Assembly: GCA_965372405.1 (NCBI GenBank)
Contig: CBDVCE010000007.1
Coordinates: 38,096-102,095, forward strand
Length of the DNA: 64,000 nucleotides
Direction of reading: 5' to 3'
Source of the DNA: Sunxiuqinia sp965372405
Lineage (GTDB): Bacteria; Bacteroidota; Bacteroidia; Bacteroidales; Prolixibacteraceae
Positions 23,057 to 32,056 of the stretch are shown piece after piece. Both the position numbers and the translations under genes were made by a program. A model generated the notes under the pieces. That model did no database searches. It worked only from the letters and a program-made list of their open reading frames with translations, and was not told the origin of the DNA. Position 1 is the stretch's first letter; each line of letters opens with the position of its first letter.

Positions 23057-25237
23057 GTGAAGAGTATTTATACAATTATATTAATCTTTCTGTTTGGAGT
23101 TCAGGGATTTACACAGGTTTCTCAAGGAGGTAGTCCTATTGAATTTCCAAGATTGAAAAAACTTTCAAATAAGGTTCTTGTCGACCTACCTCACCTGAAT
23201 AATGATAGACTTCTACGAAAAAGTTTAATTCAACATAGCGACAAGAAGCTTAAATCCCTAAAATTTGCTGAATCAATTCCAGTATGTTTGAATACATCAA
23301 ATTCCGGAGAATGGATTGAATATGATGATCATAAAATATGGACTCTTGAAATTCGTTCTGAAGGAGCGAAGTCTCTAAACCTTATTTTTGATGAATATGA
23401 GCTTCCGTATGATTCACGTTTATTTATTTATACTCCTGATAAAAATGATTTGATAGGTGCTTTCACTTCAGAAAATAATAAATCTACAGGTATTCTTGCT
23501 ACTGAGCCTGTTTATGGCGACCATATTATTCTTCAATACGAAGAACCACTAGATGCTGATTTTGAGACGAAGTTATCTATTGGGGAAGTCAATCATGATT
23601 TTATAGGGATTGTTGATTCGAAAGTTGAAAGAAGACCTTTGCGATTAGCAGGTGAGTGTCATGTCAATATCAATTGTGATGAGGTTGAGGATTACAAAGA
23701 TGTCTCGAATGGTATTGTTCGAATTATAATTGCTGGTGATGAAATTTGTTCGGGTACTTTATTGAATAATACAAAGAAAGACGGTACTCCATATATTTAT
23801 ACTGCTGGACATTGTATTGAAAATGCAGCTCAAGCTATTGAATCTGTCTTTCTTTTTAACTATGAGTCTCCATATTGTGAAGATATTAATGGAGATGCCA
23901 GCCACAGTCTCAGTGGAAGTACATTAAGAGCACGTGCTGATAGTTTGGATTTTGCCTTAGTTGAAATGAGTATAGAGCCTCCTGCGGCATACAGACCATA
24001 CTATGTTGGTTGGGACAGAAGAGAAATATTACCTGAATCAAGTGTCTGTATTCATCATCCTCAGGGAGTTATTAAAAAAATTGCGATTGATGATGATAGC
24101 CCCAAAATTAAATCATATAGTGAGGATTACATATCGAATGCCTTTTTCTTAATTGGTAACTGGGAGGCCGGAACAACAGAAGGAGGTTCATCTGGTGCAG
24201 CCTTAATAAATCAAGATGAATATTTTATTGGAAGTTTAACAGGTGGCTCTGCAAGTTGTGATAATTCTGTTCGAGATTATTTTTCAAGTTTTTATACGGC
24301 ATGGGATTATTTTGATGATCCTTCCAAGCGATTAAAAGACTGGCTTGATCCCGAAAGTTCGAACCTAAATAGTATAAATGGTTTTGTATTTGAACATGAT
24401 ATTGATCTTTGTGGAGCTTATACAAATTTTGGAGATAATGATGTTCATGAGAATATAGAAATTCTGGAAAGCGGTCAAAGTAAAGGCTATTGGGCAGGAA
24501 TTAACAATTATGGGTATAACAACTTTGCTGAAAAATTTGAGCAAGAAGCAGGTTCTGATGTGATTGGTGTTTCTGTAGGTATTGGAATTGCTGCCAAACA
24601 TTCTGCTTCCGCAAATTCAAAGATAAAGTTGCAGGTATATAATGGGAGCTCACAGCCTGAAGATCTTGTACATGAACAGGAATATGGATTTATTAATATT
24701 GACCCGGGTGTGATGAATTATTTCGAATTCGACAAAAGGGTTTCAGTTGAAAAAGATTTCTTTATTGTATTTTCAACAGATCAGTTAGATTCTGAAGATT
24801 CTGTTTCTGTTTATTTGGCAAAGCGTGAGATTCCTAAAAATTCATTTTATCTAAAAGATGGAAATGAATGGTACGCCTATTCCGATAAAACTTTAGAACC
24901 TGCGGGATCAGCGCTTTTGATGGAAGTTGTTTTATGCAACATTGGCTCTAACTCGGGTGGTAGCGATCTTAAAAGTGCAGAACTACCTTTTATTGCTTAT
25001 CCAAATCCAATAAGTGGTACGAAAAGTTTTTATTTCGATTTTAAAGAGAAGATAATTACCGAAAGGATTGCAATTTATGATTTAGCTGGCCATTTAATAG
25101 TTGAACAAGACAGAGGTAGCTACCCTACTGATAAGATTGATCTGGACTTTACCGGATTTAAAACAGGTACTTACATTGTGAGGGTTCTAAGCAATAAAGA
25201 AACTTACCAAACCAAAGTATTGTACATAGAAAACTAA
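23057..25237 (+). CDS. Secreted trypsin-like serine protease with type IX sorting domain
   Basis: 726 residues from a GTG codon. A Sec signal (SIYTIILIFLFGVQGFTQ) is followed by a proregion and a trypsin-fold domain. The catalytic triad is His in YTAGHCI (~251), Asp in DFALVEM (~298) and Ser in EGGSSGAAL (~379), resembling lysyl endopeptidases. A beta domain follows, then a C-terminal T9SS type A sorting domain (~655-726: AYPNPISGTKSF...GTYIVRVLSN). It should cross the outer membrane by the type IX system and be surface-attached or released. Monocistronic, divergent from the tRNA-quality operon. Confidence 0.88.
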   Translation: MKSIYTIILIFLFGVQGFTQVSQGGSPIEFPRLKKLSNKVLVDLPHLNNDRLLRKSLIQHSDKKLKSLKFAESIPVCLNTSNSGEWIEYDDHKIWTLEIRSEGAKSLNLIFDEYELPYDSRLFIYTPDKNDLIGAFTSENNKSTGILATEPVYGDHIILQYEEPLDADFETKLSIGEVNHDFIGIVDSKVERRPLRLAGECHVNINCDEVEDYKDVSNGIVRIIIAGDEICSGTLLNNTKKDGTPYIYTAGHCIENAAQAIESVFLFNYESPYCEDINGDASHSLSGSTLRARADSLDFALVEMSIEPPAAYRPYYVGWDRREILPESSVCIHHPQGVIKKIAIDDDSPKIKSYSEDYISNAFFLIGNWEAGTTEGGSSGAALINQDEYFIGSLTGGSASCDNSVRDYFSSFYTAWDYFDDPSKRLKDWLDPESSNLNSINGFVFEHDIDLCGAYTNFGDNDVHENIEILESGQSKGYWAGINNYGYNNFAEKFEQEAGSDVIGVSVGIGIAAKHSASANSKIKLQVYNGSSQPEDLVHEQEYGFINIDPGVMNYFEFDKRVSVEKDFFIVFSTDQLDSEDSVSVYLAKREIPKNSFYLKDGNEWYAYSDKTLEPAGSALLMEVVLCNIGSNSGGSDLKSAELPFIAYPNPISGTKSFYFDFKEKIITERIAIYDLAGHLIVEQDRGSYPTDKIDLDFTGFKTGTYIVRVLSNKETYQTKVLYIEN

Positions 25238-25264
25238 CTCTTTTCAAATCTCTAGTTTTCGAAA

Positions 25265-25771
25265 CTATTCTTTAAGCAAATACTTTTTAATATTTGAAAC
25301 GAACATTTCTTTTGTTTCCTCATTTGATCTGCCAATTCCTGCTATCATAACAGGTTTACCTTCAGCTGGAATATACAAAAATGCGGGTATGCTTTGAATC
25401 CCAAAAATACCTGCAAGTTCGCGTTCTTTCTGCGTGTCAATCTTATAAACGTGAATTTTTCCAGCATATTCATTTGATACTTCTTCTAAAATAGGAGAGG
25501 CTGTTCTACATGGTCCACACCAATCTGCATAAAAATCTATTATAGCTGGCTTGTCTCCCAGGTATTTCCATTCTTCGGGAGAGTCGTTGAAGTTCCATAC
25601 TTCTTTTATGAACCTCTCTTTAGTGAGTTTTTCAGTTCCACCTTCTTCTGCATTTGTTTCATTATCTGCAATATTTTTTGTTGAATCATCAACCTTTTTT
25701 TCTTTTGCGATACTTGAACATCCCATAAATAGAAAGACTCCAAGGGCAATTGTGAATAATAGTTTTTTCAT
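25265..25771 (-). CDS. Thioredoxin-fold lipoprotein
   Basis: 168 residues from the ATG at 25771 (MKKLLFTIALGVFLFMGCSS), which gives a proper lipoprotein signal with Cys18; an upstream ATG at 25870 would bury it. After a Glu/Asn-rich linker the thioredoxin domain carries WCGPC (DFYADWCGPCRTASPILEE) and the cis-Pro segment GIQSIPAFLYI. It is likely a periplasm-facing oxidoreductase reducing or isomerising envelope disulfides. Convergent with the protease gene, with 27 bases between the stops. Confidence 0.85.
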   Translation of the reverse strand: MKKLLFTIALGVFLFMGCSSIAKEKKVDDSTKNIADNETNAEEGGTEKLTKERFIKEVWNFNDSPEEWKYLGDKPAIIDFYADWCGPCRTASPILEEVSNEYAGKIHVYKIDTQKERELAGIFGIQSIPAFLYIPAEGKPVMIAGIGRSNEETKEMFVSNIKKYLLKE

Positions 25772-25875
25772 GATATTATTGTCTTTTGTTTTTAAGAACC
25801 TGTGTTTTTGATTTTTGTTTTGCACCCATTCCAACTTTACAAAGGTTAACAATTCGATGTTGAAATTCATAAATG

Positions 25876-25883
25876 CAAATATA
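25876..25883 (-). promoter_or_regulatory. Putative -7 box for the thioredoxin lipoprotein gene
   Basis: Minus-strand TATATTTG matches TAnnTTTG. Transcription would start near 25870, which makes the ATG there effectively leaderless and supports the downstream ATG at 25771. No well-placed -33 element. Confidence 0.4.
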
Positions 25884-26024
25884 TAGAAAAATAGATATCA
25901 ATGATTATGCCAAAGTAATATTTGAGATTTTTATGATATGCGGAGAAGAAAAAATGTCAGTCTTTTAAAAAGAGACGCAACCAAATCAGGGATCTTTTAA
26001 TCTTTAAGAAAAATATAAGAGGAA

Positions 26025-26717
26025 ATGAATATGAAAACTTTGTTGAGATTTAGCTTAATCGGACTACTGGCTGTTAGCTTGTTTAGTTGTGATTTGGATG
26101 ATGATGATGCTTATTCTTTGGGTAAGTTTTGGGTAGGATTTGGTTTGATTGAGGCTGATGAAGCAGATGGATCAAATTTAACGATTACAATGGATGATGG
26201 CTCCGTATTGTATCCTGTAAGTTCTTATCATTTATGGAATAATGTTGAAGACTATGATCGGGTGTTGGTTAACTATACCATTATAGGTGATAAATTAATT
26301 GACGATGAACATGAGGAGTATTACGTGAAAATTAATTCATTAAAGGACATCCTTTACAAGGGCGTTTTTGATATTACACCTGAAACTGAAGATAGCATTG
26401 GAAACGATCCCATTCATGTTAGTGAAGTGTGGCAATCGGGTGATTTGCTTACGTTTGAGCTCGATTATTACGGTTATAGCAAGGTTCATTACATTAATTT
26501 GGTGAGACCACCTGGAGTATTAAGCGTAGATGTACCTGTTCAACTGGAATTGAGGCACAATAATAGAGATGATGAGCAAAATTACTGGTTGTCGGCATTA
26601 GTGACATTCGATTTGGAAACTATACAAATTGCCGGACAAGATTCGGTTCAGTTTGTAGTAACGGGGGATGAATTTGAAGGAGAAGGTTATTCTTACACTG
26701 GAGTTTACCGATATTGA
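26025..26717 (+). CDS. NigD-like lipoprotein
   Basis: 230 residues with a lipoprotein signal (LIGLLAVSLFSCDLDDDDAY). The mature protein has the two-domain beta layout of NigD-like proteins, a Bacteroidota family: an N-terminal OB-like part (TITMDDGSVLYPVSSYHLW...RVLVNYTIIG) and a C-terminal beta-sandwich (VQLELRHNNRDDEQNYWLSALVTFDL). NigD was named in a bacteriocin locus of Bacteroides, but the general function is unknown. Monocistronic with a clear terminator at 26748-26778. Envelope location. Confidence 0.75.
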   Translation: MNMKTLLRFSLIGLLAVSLFSCDLDDDDAYSLGKFWVGFGLIEADEADGSNLTITMDDGSVLYPVSSYHLWNNVEDYDRVLVNYTIIGDKLIDDEHEEYYVKINSLKDILYKGVFDITPETEDSIGNDPIHVSEVWQSGDLLTFELDYYGYSKVHYINLVRPPGVLSVDVPVQLELRHNNRDDEQNYWLSALVTFDLETIQIAGQDSVQFVVTGDEFEGEGYSYTGVYRY

Positions 26718-26747
26718 TGAACTGATGTCATCAATTGGTTAAGATAG

Positions 26748-26778
26748 CACCTGTTCAGTTTTGGGCAGGTGTTTTTTT
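26748..26778 (+). terminator. Rho-independent terminator
   Basis: CACCTG (26748-26753) pairs with CAGGTG (26766-26771) around a 12-base loop and is followed by seven T. It lies 31 bases after the NigD-like gene stop on the same strand. Confidence 0.8.
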
Positions 26779-26888
26779 GTTCATCATATTGTGGGCTTAA
26801 GCTAAATGAGTTATAAAGCCTAATGATCTATTACCTTTTATAATTCTACTTAAAAGTGTATTTTGCACCTACTGAAAACTTACTACAA

Positions 26889-28979
26889 ATGAAAAATCAA
26901 ATTACAGTCTTTTGCATGGCATTATTATTTGGTGCATGCACAAATCAAGTAACAATGACAGAAGAAAAGAAGAATTACGTACCAGAAACACCAAGCCTTA
27001 CTTCGGATATAATGACGCCTGAAGTGCTTTGGTCGTTTGGTCGTATTGGTGGTGCAGAACTATCTCCTGATGGTAAAACTGTGTTGTATGGGGTGACCTA
27101 TTATCATATTGAAGAGAATAAATCATATCGTGATTTATATACTGTCTCAACTGAAGGAGGAGAGTCCAAAAGAATAACCGATACTGCTGGGAAAGAAGGA
27201 AGTGCTGCTTGGCGTCCGGATGGGAAGAAGATTGGCTTTTTATCATCGGAGTCAGGAGATACACAGCTTTGGGAGATGAACCCAGATGGAACTGAACCCG
27301 AACAGATATCTAATATTGAAGGTGGAATTAGTGGTTTTAAATATTCTCCTGATCAAAAGCATATCTTCTATGCAAAGGCTGTGAAATTGGATGATGATAT
27401 TCATGATCTATTTCCCGATTTGCCAAAAGCTAGTGCACGTCTGGAAAATGATTTGATGTACCGTCATTGGGACAGCTGGCATGATTATACCTACAATCAT
27501 ATTTTTGTTGCTGAATATGGAAAAGGTGAAATCACCAGCGGTAAAGATATTTTGGAAGGTGAGAAGTTTGATAGTCCTGACAAACTGTTTGATGGACTTG
27601 AGCAAGTTAACTGGAGTCCTGATGGGAAGCAAATTGTGTTTTCATGCAAGAAACTAAGTGGTAAGGCTTATTCTGAATCAACCAATACCGACCTTTATTT
27701 GTATGATCTTGAAAGTAACGAAACCATAAACCTGACTGAAGGTATGATGGGTTACGACAAAGAACCTGTATTCTCGCCAGATGGTAAGAGACTTGCTTGG
27801 GCAAGTATGGAGCGTGATGGCTATGAAGCAGACCAGACCCGTTTGTTTGTAATGGATTTAGAAACGGGCAAAAAAGTAAATTACTCTGAAAAATGGGAGC
27901 AAAATGCCGGACATTTAAGCTGGTCAAAAGATGGCAAATCAATTTTCTTTATTAGTGATATTCAGGCAACAGATGAGATTTATCGTCTTGATCTGGCCGA
28001 CGGAAAAATCAATCGTTTAACGGATGGTGTTCACAATTACCAAACTGTTGCTGAAGCCGATGGTGGTAAATTGCTGGCGCAAAAAGTTTCTATGTCACAA
28101 CCTGCCGAGCTTTATCTGGTTGACCAGGCAACAGGCAGCGATATTGCTTTAACTGCTGTAAATAAAGGTACCCTTGATCAACTGGAGATGGCAAAAGTTG
28201 AAGAGCGATGGGTGAAAACTACTGATGATAAAGACATGTTGGTTTGGGTTATCTATCCACCACATTTTGATCCCAACAAAAAATATCCGGCTATTTTATA
28301 TTGTCAGGGTGGGCCACAGGGAACAGTTAGCCAGTTCTGGTCTTACCGTTGGAATTTCCAGATGATGGCCGCCAATGATTACATTATTGTTGCACCTAAC
28401 CGTCGTGGTTTACCTGGTTTTGGAATGGATTGGCTAGAGCAAATCAGCAAAGATTATGGCGGTCAGAATATTCAGGATTATTACAGTGCAATTGATGAGG
28501 TTTCTAAAGAACCATTTGTGGATGAAACAAGGCTTGGAGCTGTTGGTGCAAGTTATGGTGGCTTTTCGGTGAATTATCTGGCTGGGCATCATGAAGGTCG
28601 TTTCAAGGCTTTCATTTCGCACTGCGGTATTTTTAACTTCGAACAAATGTATGTGACTACCGAAGAAATGTGGTTCGAGAATTGGGATATTGGCGGACCT
28701 TATTGGGATAAAACAAATGCTGCTGCTCAGCGATCCTATTCATTTTCGCCTCATAAATATGTTGAAAAGTGGGATACACCTATTCTGGTTATTCATGGTC
28801 AAAATGACCTTCGGATTCCTTATACACAAGGAATGGGTGCGTATAACGCGGCAGTATTGCGAGATATTCCAGCCCAGTTCCTGTATTTCCCAGAGGAAAA
28901 CCATTGGGTACTTCAGGCACAGAATGGAATCCTTTGGCAACGAGTTTTCAAAAACTGGCTGGATAAGTGGTTGAAATAA
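26889..28979 (+). CDS. S9 family prolyl-oligopeptidase-type peptidase, lipoprotein
   Basis: 696 residues from the ATG at 26889, which gives the lipoprotein signal ITVFCMALLFGACTNQ; an upstream ATG at 26856 would place 11 extra residues before it. A beta-propeller with PD40/TolB-like repeats (e.g. AELSPDGKTVLYG, VNWSPDGKQIVFS, PVFSPDGKRLAWA) covers ~40-420. The alpha/beta-hydrolase domain holds the triad Ser in GASYGGFS (~553), Asp in HGQNDLRIP (~639) and His in EENHWVL (~670). It likely cleaves short peptides in the periplasm, dipeptidyl-peptidase style. Monocistronic. Confidence 0.9.
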   Translation: MKNQITVFCMALLFGACTNQVTMTEEKKNYVPETPSLTSDIMTPEVLWSFGRIGGAELSPDGKTVLYGVTYYHIEENKSYRDLYTVSTEGGESKRITDTAGKEGSAAWRPDGKKIGFLSSESGDTQLWEMNPDGTEPEQISNIEGGISGFKYSPDQKHIFYAKAVKLDDDIHDLFPDLPKASARLENDLMYRHWDSWHDYTYNHIFVAEYGKGEITSGKDILEGEKFDSPDKLFDGLEQVNWSPDGKQIVFSCKKLSGKAYSESTNTDLYLYDLESNETINLTEGMMGYDKEPVFSPDGKRLAWASMERDGYEADQTRLFVMDLETGKKVNYSEKWEQNAGHLSWSKDGKSIFFISDIQATDEIYRLDLADGKINRLTDGVHNYQTVAEADGGKLLAQKVSMSQPAELYLVDQATGSDIALTAVNKGTLDQLEMAKVEERWVKTTDDKDMLVWVIYPPHFDPNKKYPAILYCQGGPQGTVSQFWSYRWNFQMMAANDYIIVAPNRRGLPGFGMDWLEQISKDYGGQNIQDYYSAIDEVSKEPFVDETRLGAVGASYGGFSVNYLAGHHEGRFKAFISHCGIFNFEQMYVTTEEMWFENWDIGGPYWDKTNAAAQRSYSFSPHKYVEKWDTPILVIHGQNDLRIPYTQGMGAYNAAVLRDIPAQFLYFPEENHWVLQAQNGILWQRVFKNWLDKWLK

Positions 28980-29041
28980 TGGGGCGATGTGGTTTGTAAC
29001 CGTATAAAACCCGGAAGTTTTAAACTCCTACACGCATGGTA

Positions 29042-29079
29042 ATATAGAAAGAGCTCTCAATTGAGGGCTCTTTCTATAT
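29042..29079. terminator. Bidirectional terminator between convergent genes
   Basis: ATATAGAAAGAGC... (29042-29059) pairs with 29062-29079 in an 18-bp stem containing one G-T, around the two-base loop AT. A/T-rich ends give a T-run on either strand. It lies between the convergent stops at 28979 and 29112. Confidence 0.8.
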
Positions 29080-29111
29080 ATTATATCTTTTAGAAAAAAC
29101 TTGTATTAACC

Positions 29112-30209
29112 TTATTTTAGTGTGGTATACACATTTTTCATCACTGCTGTTTTACCTTCATCTTCAGCTACCGCATAAGTAGTAAACATCATCACTCCAC
29201 TGGATCTTCCTGACAATCCATGCCTCAGTACCGTTTCAAATTCTTCACTGGTTATAATACTCGGATCATTATAAGCCTGGACGATAGGCCATACCTTGGG
29301 ATAAGAATCGTTTCTAATATCAAGCCGATTGCATAACCAATTTATATGCTCATGTACCCAATCGGGCTTTCTTCCCATCCTTGCATGGTATACCATCGGA
29401 GAAAATACATCGATAGTCTTTTTTAATAAATCAAAGTCCAATCCTAGAATACGATGCCTGGCACCATCAAATTCCTGATCATCCCAAGGACAATGATAAA
29501 GTCCAAGGAGCGCCTCTGGTTTTATTTCTTTGATAAGGCTTTTCATTTCCTTAGTCCAATTAAAAATCACCTTGCATCGCCAGTCACGCCATAAGTTATC
29601 ATAGTTATTCAGTATCCATTGTGCCCTTTCGGAGATGGTTCCGACAGGTAGTTTGACCTCGGAATCTTCTGAAAAAGCATTTAGACAATGATCACAAAAA
29701 CACGTTTCAGGTAGAATGGGCTCTGGCTCTTCAAATTGGGCATGCCAATGCACATAATCCAACCAAACACCATCCAGTTCATACTCCAGGAGTAAATCCC
29801 GTAGCTGATCAAATCGGTACCTACGAAAACTGGGGTCGGTAGGGCATACACCCATAAACCAGGATGCAGCCTGCACTTTTTCACCTTTCTCATTGATTGC
29901 CCAGGCTTCAGGGTGCTTATCTACATAGTTTTTACCGTTCAAGGTGGCAAATTCAGCAAATACCATTAATCCTTCAGATCTGGCCTTATTAATAATATTA
30001 TGATTGATTGATCCGCTATGGATAAAAATAGCATTAACCCCAAGATTATTGAGATTTAATTCTTTATCCCAGAAAGGTTTGGGATTTCCATAAATACCTT
30101 TGATTTTGGTGATTTCAGCAGATCTTTGCTCACAGGACATTAATGATGTTAGACCTATTGCAATTAAAAGTAAAATGTATCGAGAGTCAGTTTTTATATA
30201 TGTATACAT
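29112..30209 (-). CDS. TIM-barrel glycosidase-like lipoprotein
   Basis: 365 residues with a lipoprotein signal (LLIAIGLTSLMSCEQRS). The body resembles GH10-like hypothetical glycosidases (GHL group): GVNAIFIHSGSINHNIINKA, VCPTDPSFRRYRFDQLRDLL, DGVWLDYVHWHAQFEEPEP, a CFCDHCLNAF cysteine cluster near residue 180, and ALLGLYHCPWDDQEF. Acidic residues in DGVWLDYV are candidate active-site residues. No substrate can be assigned. Expressed convergently to the S9 peptidase; no enzyme neighbours. Confidence 0.7.
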   Translation of the reverse strand: MYTYIKTDSRYILLLIAIGLTSLMSCEQRSAEITKIKGIYGNPKPFWDKELNLNNLGVNAIFIHSGSINHNIINKARSEGLMVFAEFATLNGKNYVDKHPEAWAINEKGEKVQAASWFMGVCPTDPSFRRYRFDQLRDLLLEYELDGVWLDYVHWHAQFEEPEPILPETCFCDHCLNAFSEDSEVKLPVGTISERAQWILNNYDNLWRDWRCKVIFNWTKEMKSLIKEIKPEALLGLYHCPWDDQEFDGARHRILGLDFDLLKKTIDVFSPMVYHARMGRKPDWVHEHINWLCNRLDIRNDSYPKVWPIVQAYNDPSIITSEEFETVLRHGLSGRSSGVMMFTTYAVAEDEGKTAVMKNVYTTLK

Positions 30210-30370
30210 CGCTTCGTTTCCCTAAAAGTTCAATAATTTTCTTCAAAAAGTAATAAAATATCATAAATCTTTATGTTGCCCTAATGGTCAAGTATATGAA
30301 AAGTGGCGGGTTTTAACGCACTAACTTTTCAGTTTATTACTGACCTTTATTTTATGTTTATACTTTCGTT

Positions 30371-31438
30371 TTATTTCTTATTAATTATTTCTTTTCCAAT
30401 ATTCAATGCGAATTTCCCAAGGTCGGTCAAATTAGTATTACTTAAAAGAATTATGGTAATGTTTTTATTCAAAAAATGAGTCCAAACTGAATTTGCTCCC
30501 ATAATACGACCAAAACGTTCCATAACTCTTAAGTCTCCACTACCTCTAATCCAAACTCCATATCCATATTCGTTTAAACCAGGTGATAACATTAAATCCA
30601 GCGACTCTTTTTTTATGAATTCATTCTTGAAGATAGCATTAGAAAATTTCACCAAGTCATCTGCACAAGAGTAAAGAGAACCTGAAGCGTACCAATTTTC
30701 CATATAGACAGGTAAGTCGGGCATTAATTTATTAGGGTTTTCTCCAATGAAATATGTACTTGCTAGATTATTTATAATGTTAGCCGTATAAATTACTCCC
30801 GTATTTTTCATTTTGAGTGGTTTCAATATTTTGTCATTCAAAACTTCGTCATAAGTTTTATTATAGATTTTTTCGATAATTTTCCCAAGAACTACATATT
30901 CAAAGTTGTTATAGTCCCAATTTTTTGAAGGTTCATTTACAAGAGTGTCTTTTTCAAAAAGATTGAGTAGTTGGGTTGATGTGTTTGGTTTTTGAAGATA
31001 TCCTAACCCATTTTTGAAAGCACTATTTAAACTTGAAATTGTATCAATTTGCCTCATTCCAGATGTGTGATTCAAAAGTTGATGAATTGTAACTTTTGAA
31101 CTAGCTTCCCCTTTATATTTCGGTAGGTATTGGTCAATGGTTTCATTCAGATTTAATTTTTCATCATCTTTAAGTTGAAGAATAAGAACAGCAGTAAATG
31201 CCTTTGTAATTGAAGCAATTTTATATTTGGTGTCATTCTTAATAGGTATATTAAATCTTCTATCAGCTATTCCAAAACTATTATTATATAGTATTAAAGA
31301 ATCTTTTTGTACTAGAACTGTACCATTAAACTGGTTTTCTTTTGCGTAATTTTCAATAAATGAATTCAGATTTTCTTTCTGTCCAAATGTAAATTTGCTG
31401 ATTAAAATTACAAATAGGATTATTGAATATTTTCTCAT
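30371..31438 (-). CDS. Beta-lactamase-family serine hydrolase
   Basis: 355 residues with a Sec signal (SIILFVILISKFTFGQ). Class C beta-lactamase / PBP4*-like motifs: SITK (S-x-x-K nucleophile, ~77-80), HTSGM near 127, YNN near 180 (Y-x-N general base) and a C-terminal GYGVWIRGSG segment. Family members act as esterases, D-aminopeptidases or penicillin-interacting enzymes; the substrate is unknown. Periplasmic. Its 5' side carries dispersed repeat copy B and a group II intron relic, so it may belong to accessory DNA. Confidence 0.8.
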   Translation of the reverse strand: MRKYSIILFVILISKFTFGQKENLNSFIENYAKENQFNGTVLVQKDSLILYNNSFGIADRRFNIPIKNDTKYKIASITKAFTAVLILQLKDDEKLNLNETIDQYLPKYKGEASSKVTIHQLLNHTSGMRQIDTISSLNSAFKNGLGYLQKPNTSTQLLNLFEKDTLVNEPSKNWDYNNFEYVVLGKIIEKIYNKTYDEVLNDKILKPLKMKNTGVIYTANIINNLASTYFIGENPNKLMPDLPVYMENWYASGSLYSCADDLVKFSNAIFKNEFIKKESLDLMLSPGLNEYGYGVWIRGSGDLRVMERFGRIMGANSVWTHFLNKNITIILLSNTNLTDLGKFALNIGKEIINKK

Positions 31439-31548
31439 TTTTAATATTATAAGGTTGTTTTTATTAGTTAGACATTATAACCATCAAGTTAGTTACAGGA
31501 ACCGTGATGTGTTTTTTAAGACTATGGTTTTTTCTCAAATGCACTACC

Positions 31549-31720
31549 GGTTTGTGTATGTGGAGTGCGGGATTAAAAGTGATGAACTTTCAAGCTCGCA
31601 CGGAGCCAATTCGTTTATTCATAATTTCAAATTTTCCGTCAATCGTCAAAGACGAATTGGCGGTGTTGCAACAACGAGCCGCAGCCCAAAAAACCGCTGA
31701 AACCCGTATTAAATATGACA
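31549..31720 (+). repeat. Dispersed intergenic repeat, copy B
   Basis: Second copy of the element at 12634-12790, sharing GGTTTGTGTATGTG, GAGTGCGGGATTAAAAGT, GCACGGAGCCAAT and CCGCTGAAACCCG in order. An internal perfect 10-bp inverted repeat GCCAATTCGT/ACGAATTGGC (31605-31614 and 31652-31661) makes a hairpin. A group II intron relic begins a few bases after its end. Short ORFs here are not credible. Confidence 0.7.
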
Positions 31721-31726
31721 CTTCGT

Positions 31727-32000
31727 GTGTGCCCAGCATGAGCATCACTTTGTGCACTACCCGAGAAGCTGTATGAAAATGTTTAAAATACAACTTTCTG
31801 GTTAATTAAACATAAGTGTACAAATAATTAATTCCAGAGGGTGTAAGTCCCTTATGCACAGGAGTAACATCTTGGCATTAGTTAGTCGCAAGCTGGTTTG
31901 AGTCTGCACAACGAACTCTGGCAGGAATAGAAATAGTAAACATTAGAAAGAATCAGATCAATGATCCAAAATCTACTTCATATAAAACGTTCAATTCTTT
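31727..32000 (+). mobile_element. Truncated group II intron (5' part, no reverse transcriptase)
   Basis: Starts with GTGTGCCCAGCATGAGCATC, matching the GUGYG 5' end and first stem of bacterial group II introns. Domain I-like segments follow: AGAGGGTGTAAGTCCC, GGAGTAACATCTTGGCATTA, AGTTAGTCGCAAGCTGG and CGAACTCTGGCAGGAAT. No reverse transcriptase ORF and no domain V (GAGC...GUUC type) were found before the AraC gene, so the copy is cut off near 32000-32040 and cannot splice. The exact 3' limit is uncertain. Confidence 0.65.
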
Positions 32001-32056
32001 GGCAGCTTAATGTGTTATTTTGAAAACCAAGTTGGGTTAAAGGACAGAACCGCTAT

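Noticed and set aside
25772..25870. N-terminal extension of the thioredoxin lipoprotein
   Set aside because: Would place 33 charged residues before a good lipoprotein signal, and a -7 box lies just before it; the start at 25771 is better.
31504..31776. Overlapping short ORFs in the 31439-32056 gap
   Set aside because: They run through the dispersed repeat and intron relic on several frames and strands with no protein-like features.
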